From: Sphingorhabdus pulchriflava
Lineage (GTDB): Bacteria; Pseudomonadota; Alphaproteobacteria; Sphingomonadales; Sphingomonadaceae
Direction of reading: 5' to 3'
Assembly: GCF_003367235.1 (NCBI RefSeq)
Contig: NZ_QRGP01000001.1
Span: 310,001-374,000, forward strand
DNA: 64,000 nucleotides
Shown here: positions 60,121 to 64,000 of the stretch, piece after piece
Layout of the letters: the number at the start of each line of letters is the position of its first letter
How positions within the stretch are numbered: the stretch's first letter is position 1
Translations under genes and position numbers: made by a program
Notes under the pieces: generated by a model
Told to the model about the DNA's origin: nothing
Seen by the model: the letters and a program-made list of their open reading frames with translations, nothing else
The model's database searches: none

Positions 60121-62189
60121 GCGACTTCCTCCTCGAACTTCGCAGTGAAGAAATACCGGCGCGCATGCAGGATAAGGCGCGCGAAGATCTGGCGCGCCTG
60201 TTTACCGCAGAACTCGACAGGGCCGGCCTCAAGGCCGCCGACATCATCACTTTCGCGACCCCGCGCCGATTGGCGTTGATTGCCAAGGGCCTGCCGCTCG
60301 AAACCGAGGCGGTGTCTCAAGAAACCAAGGGCCCCAAGGCTGGCGCGCCGCCGCCGGCGATGGAAGGTTTCCTGCGCAAGGTCGGCCTGACGCAGGATCA
60401 ACTGATCGAACGCGATGGCGTCTTCTTTGCCGTGGTCGAAAAACCCGGCCGCAAGACCGCTGAGGTTATGGCCGAAGCGATCCCCGCGATCATTCGCGCC
60501 TTCCCCTGGCCCAAGTCGCAGCGTTGGGGCGCCGCATCGATTTCGACCGAAAGCCTTCGCTGGGTGCGCCCGTTGCAGGGTATTGTTGCGCTGCTCGGTG
60601 ATGATGTGGTGCCATGCGAAATTGACGGCATCGTCAGCGGTTCCGCGACCAAAGGCCATCGCTTCCACCACAGCGGCGAAGTGACTATCGGCAATGCCGG
60701 CGACTATGCGATGAAGCTGCGCGCCGCGCATGTCATCGTCGATCAGGAAGAACGTCGCGCAATCATCCGTGCCGGTGCCGAAAAGGCCGCCGCCGATGTG
60801 GGGCTGTCGCTTGTTCCCGATGAAGGCCTCGTCAACGAAAATAGCGGCCTCACCGAATGGCCGGTGCCGATGCTCGGCCGGTTCGACCCCGCGTTTCTTG
60901 AGGTACCCGAAGAGGTCATCCAGCTGACCGCGCGGGTGAACCAGAAATACTTCGTCTGCCATGACAAGGCCGGCAAACTCGCCAACGCCTTTGTCTGCAC
61001 CGCCAATATCGTTGCGAACGATGGTGGCGCGGCGATTGTCGCAGGCAACGAAAAGGTGCTTGCGGCGCGATTGAGCGATGCGAAATTCTTCTGGGAGCAG
61101 GACCTGAAAATCCCGCTCGACGAGCAAGCGAAGAAGCTGTCGCAGATCACCTTCCACGAGAAACTGGGCACCGTTGCCGACAAGGTCGAACGCGTGGCGA
61201 AGTTGGCCCGCTGGTTGGTCGAAGAGGGCATCGTCAAAGGTGCAAGCGCAGACGACGCCGAACGCGCAGCGCGGCTGTGCAAGGCCGATCTCGTCACCGG
61301 CATGGTTGGCGAATTCCCCGAATTGCAGGGCGTCATGGGCGGCTATTACGCCCGCGCGCAGGGCGAGGCGGATGCTGTCGCCGATGCAGTACGCGACCAT
61401 TACAAGCCGGTCGGACAGGGCGACGATGTGCCCACTGCTCCGGTCACGGTGGCGGTGAGTTTGGCGGATAAGCTGGATACGATTTGCGCTTTTGGAGCGA
61501 TGGAAGCTTGGCCGACAGGATCGAAAGATCCGTTTGCACTCAGACGAGCAGCGATCGGCGTTCTTGCTACGCTTCAAACTAACGGCGTAAGGTTGCCGTT
61601 ATTGAAGATTGGCGAGGGGAAGGCGTATTTCGCTATTTATGCGATAGGGCACGGTCTTTCGTTCGAAAAACTGATCGACTTCTTCGCCGACCGCCTAAAA
61701 GTGCAACAACGCGAGGCTGGCGTCCGGCATGACCTGATCGACGCGGTGTTTGCGCTCGGCGGGGAAGATGACCTTGTCCGCCTGCTCGCGCGGGTGAAGG
61801 CATTGCAGGGCTTTGTCGGAACCGATGAGGGTGCGAATTTGCTCGCCGGGTATAAGCGGGCGACGAATATTTTGAAACAAGGCAGCACACGGGTCAACGT
61901 AACTGCTCCAGAATTAGGCGACGGAGCAGATACGGAAGATCAGCGAGAAGCCGGATTGGTCAGAGCGCTCAACGAAGCCGAACCCAAGGCAGCCGCCGCC
62001 GTTGAGGCCGAGAAGTTTGAAGACGCGATGAAAGCCCTCGCTACATTGAGAGAGCCGATTGACAGCTTCTTTGACGGTGTATTGGTCTTTCACCCTAACA
62101 TAGACATTGCCACTCGTCGTTTGGATTTGCTCAGACGGTTCCGCGACGCGGTCCACAGTGTTGCGGATTTCTCCAAAATCGAAGGTTAG
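60117..62189 (+). CDS. glyS: glycyl-tRNA synthetase beta subunit
   Basis: GlyS recognises tRNA-Gly. ATG 60117 gives 690 residues: [44 protein letters not shown], the HD-like domain near [17 protein letters not shown], and the C-terminal anticodon-binding region ending [12 protein letters not shown]. Codon usage changes from about 61450 on: AGA, TTA and A/T-ending codons appear that are scarce in the first two thirds, in two patches (about 61450-61640 and 61860-62189). The frame is intact. Confidence 0.97.
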   Translation: MSDFLLELRSEEIPARMQDKAREDLARLFTAELDRAGLKAADIITFATPRRLALIAKGLPLETEAVSQETKGPKAGAPPPAMEGFLRKVGLTQDQLIERDGVFFAVVEKPGRKTAEVMAEAIPAIIRAFPWPKSQRWGAASISTESLRWVRPLQGIVALLGDDVVPCEIDGIVSGSATKGHRFHHSGEVTIGNAGDYAMKLRAAHVIVDQEERRAIIRAGAEKAAADVGLSLVPDEGLVNENSGLTEWPVPMLGRFDPAFLEVPEEVIQLTARVNQKYFVCHDKAGKLANAFVCTANIVANDGGAAIVAGNEKVLAARLSDAKFFWEQDLKIPLDEQAKKLSQITFHEKLGTVADKVERVAKLARWLVEEGIVKGASADDAERAARLCKADLVTGMVGEFPELQGVMGGYYARAQGEADAVADAVRDHYKPVGQGDDVPTAPVTVAVSLADKLDTICAFGAMEAWPTGSKDPFALRRAAIGVLATLQTNGVRLPLLKIGEGKAYFAIYAIGHGLSFEKLIDFFADRLKVQQREAGVRHDLIDAVFALGGEDDLVRLLARVKALQGFVGTDEGANLLAGYKRATNILKQGSTRVNVTAPELGDGADTEDQREAGLVRALNEAEPKAAAAVEAEKFEDAMKALATLREPIDSFFDGVLVFHPNIDIATRRLDLLRRFRDAVHSVADFSKIEG

Positions 62190-62213
62190 GCCCGGCCTGC
62201 AATTTGGTGGTGA

Positions 62214-62227
62214 TTGACTTAAATCAT
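62214..62227 (+). promoter_or_regulatory. FNR/FixK-like box upstream of cytochrome b561 gene
   Basis: TTGACTTAAATCAT fits TTGAY-N4-RTCAA with one mismatch. A -41.5 activator position would put the start near 62262, leaving a short leader with the SD AAAGGA (62269-62274). Confidence 0.45.
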
Positions 62228-62284
62228 TGCGTTCGGGCCCGAATGGGCGCGTGAAGAGTTTCCTCTCCAAAGGAAACCCTCGTC

Positions 62285-62827
62285 ATGGCCGTCATGCATC
62301 GCATACGCATTTTTCATGCCTTCCTCGCGCTTACCGTTCTTGCCGCCTATTTTTCCGCCGAGATGGGCCTGATCCACGCCTGGCTTGGCTATGGCGTCGC
62401 GGCCCTGATCACCTTCCGGCTGATCTGGGCGTTGAGCGGTGTGCCGCAGCTCGGGCTGGAACGTTTCTATCCATCGTTCAAGGATATGCACCTGAAGGGT
62501 ATCGCCACCCACCCCGCGATCAGCCGGGTCTTGCTTGCGGGCATCGCGCTTTCGGTCATCGGTGCGACTGGCACCGGCATCATGATGGACAATGGCCGGG
62601 CATTCCAGCCGACATCGCTCAGCTCATTTTCCTTTTCGGGCGAAGATGAAAGTGAGGAACATGAAAGCGAAGGCGGTGAGGATGAATCGGGCGAAGCCTA
62701 TGAAGAGGCGCATGAACTGCTGGCCAATCTGGCGATAGCATTTGTCGTCATGCATGTTTTATACTTGCTGGCATTCAAACGCCCCTTGGCGCGCTTCATG
62801 CTTTTTGCGAACAAATCCGCCAAATAA
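62285..62827 (+). CDS. cytochrome b561 family protein with an acidic insertion
   Basis: The 180 residues have four membrane helices with His in HRIRIFHAFLALTVL, MHLKGIATH and VVMHVLYLLAF that could ligate two b haems. Between helices three and four lies an acidic stretch (residues about 118-145, SGEDESEEHESEGGEDESGE). The family shuttles electrons between quinols and soluble partners. A second ATG at 62294 is possible. An FNR-like box lies upstream. Confidence 0.85.
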   Translation: MAVMHRIRIFHAFLALTVLAAYFSAEMGLIHAWLGYGVAALITFRLIWALSGVPQLGLERFYPSFKDMHLKGIATHPAISRVLLAGIALSVIGATGTGIMMDNGRAFQPTSLSSFSFSGEDESEEHESEGGEDESGEAYEEAHELLANLAIAFVVMHVLYLLAFKRPLARFMLFANKSAK

Positions 62828-62908
62828 TTCTGTTCTATGCTTGACTCTAACGTGCTGCACTGCACAACGGCGCGCATCTCAGATGGCCTAAAAGGAACCG
62901 GCTGCGCG

Positions 62909-64000
<1,092 letters not shown>

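Noticed and set aside
60045-61577. 510-codon open frame on the - strand opposite glyS
   Set aside because: It ends where glyS codon usage changes, as expected of a shadow that depends on C/G-ending codons; the product has no recognisable motif.

Overview
The window is chromosomal DNA from an alphaproteobacterium, most likely a sphingomonad (Sphingomonadales, Sphingorhabdus/Sphingopyxis-like). Support comes from the gene order of the ribosomal super-cluster, TrcR (DUF1013), a DUF2849-CysI-DUF934 sulfite reductase operon, a Tat-exported SDR, a PafA/SPAP-type threonine alkaline phosphatase, a large TonB-dependent receptor and CCCCGGC...GCCGGGG REP hairpins. I saw no tRNA or rRNA gene, IS element, prophage or CRISPR array, and no gene-free stretch longer than 300 bases.

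Layout. 1-425 is the 3' end of an alpha/beta hydrolase gene. 655-22188 is the str/S10/spc/alpha ribosomal super-cluster on the + strand, from rpsL to rplQ. It is interrupted between adk and rpsM by an SRPBCC-like secreted protein and an overlapping RimB-RimK pair (a retropepsin-like protease and a ribosomal-protein glutamate ligase). 22244-28476 holds a beta-propeller-like protein, a prolyl oligopeptidase, a methyltransferase, a lipid kinase and two paralogous small envelope proteins. 28533-32407 is an assimilatory sulfite reduction operon (-): cobA, DUF2849, cysI, DUF934, cysH. 32510-36267 carries clpA, DUF1192 and a quinone oxidoreductase. 36326-39271 is a TonB receptor of lower GC than its surroundings. 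39532-44778 runs trcR, a metallo-hydrolase, an acyl-CoA ligase and the alkaline phosphatase. 44879-47981 has an Old Yellow Enzyme homologue, a lipoprotein, lipB and a membrane protein.

47978-50876 is the accessory module that stands out. A MerR-family gene is divergent from a three-gene operon encoding a monothiol glutaredoxin fused to a MauE/DoxX-like membrane domain, a small Cys/His/Met-rich exported protein, and an outer-membrane-like protein with a His/Met-rich N-terminus. The promoter between them carries a perfect mer-type operator with a 19-bp spacer, while the regulator's sensor loop looks CueR-like. I read this as a thiophilic-metal (Cu/Ag/Au or Hg) envelope defence system.

50873-62189 holds a group II truncated haemoglobin, ychF, a CAP-domain protein, a Tat-exported SDR, the rplY-pth-DUF1330-NTPase operon, a TraB/GumN protein, an XRE regulator with a six-helix membrane partner, and glyQS. 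A cytochrome b561 gene and the 5' part of ppdK close the window. FNR-like boxes precede the truncated haemoglobin and cytochrome b561 genes.

Other notable signals are Arg at S12 position 88 (a streptomycin-resistance-type residue), structured intergenic RNAs throughout the ribosomal operons, a palindrome that sequesters a Shine-Dalgarno at 27919-27934, and a 21-bp-periodic operator array upstream of the XRE gene. All functional statements are from reading the sequence; no database search was run.
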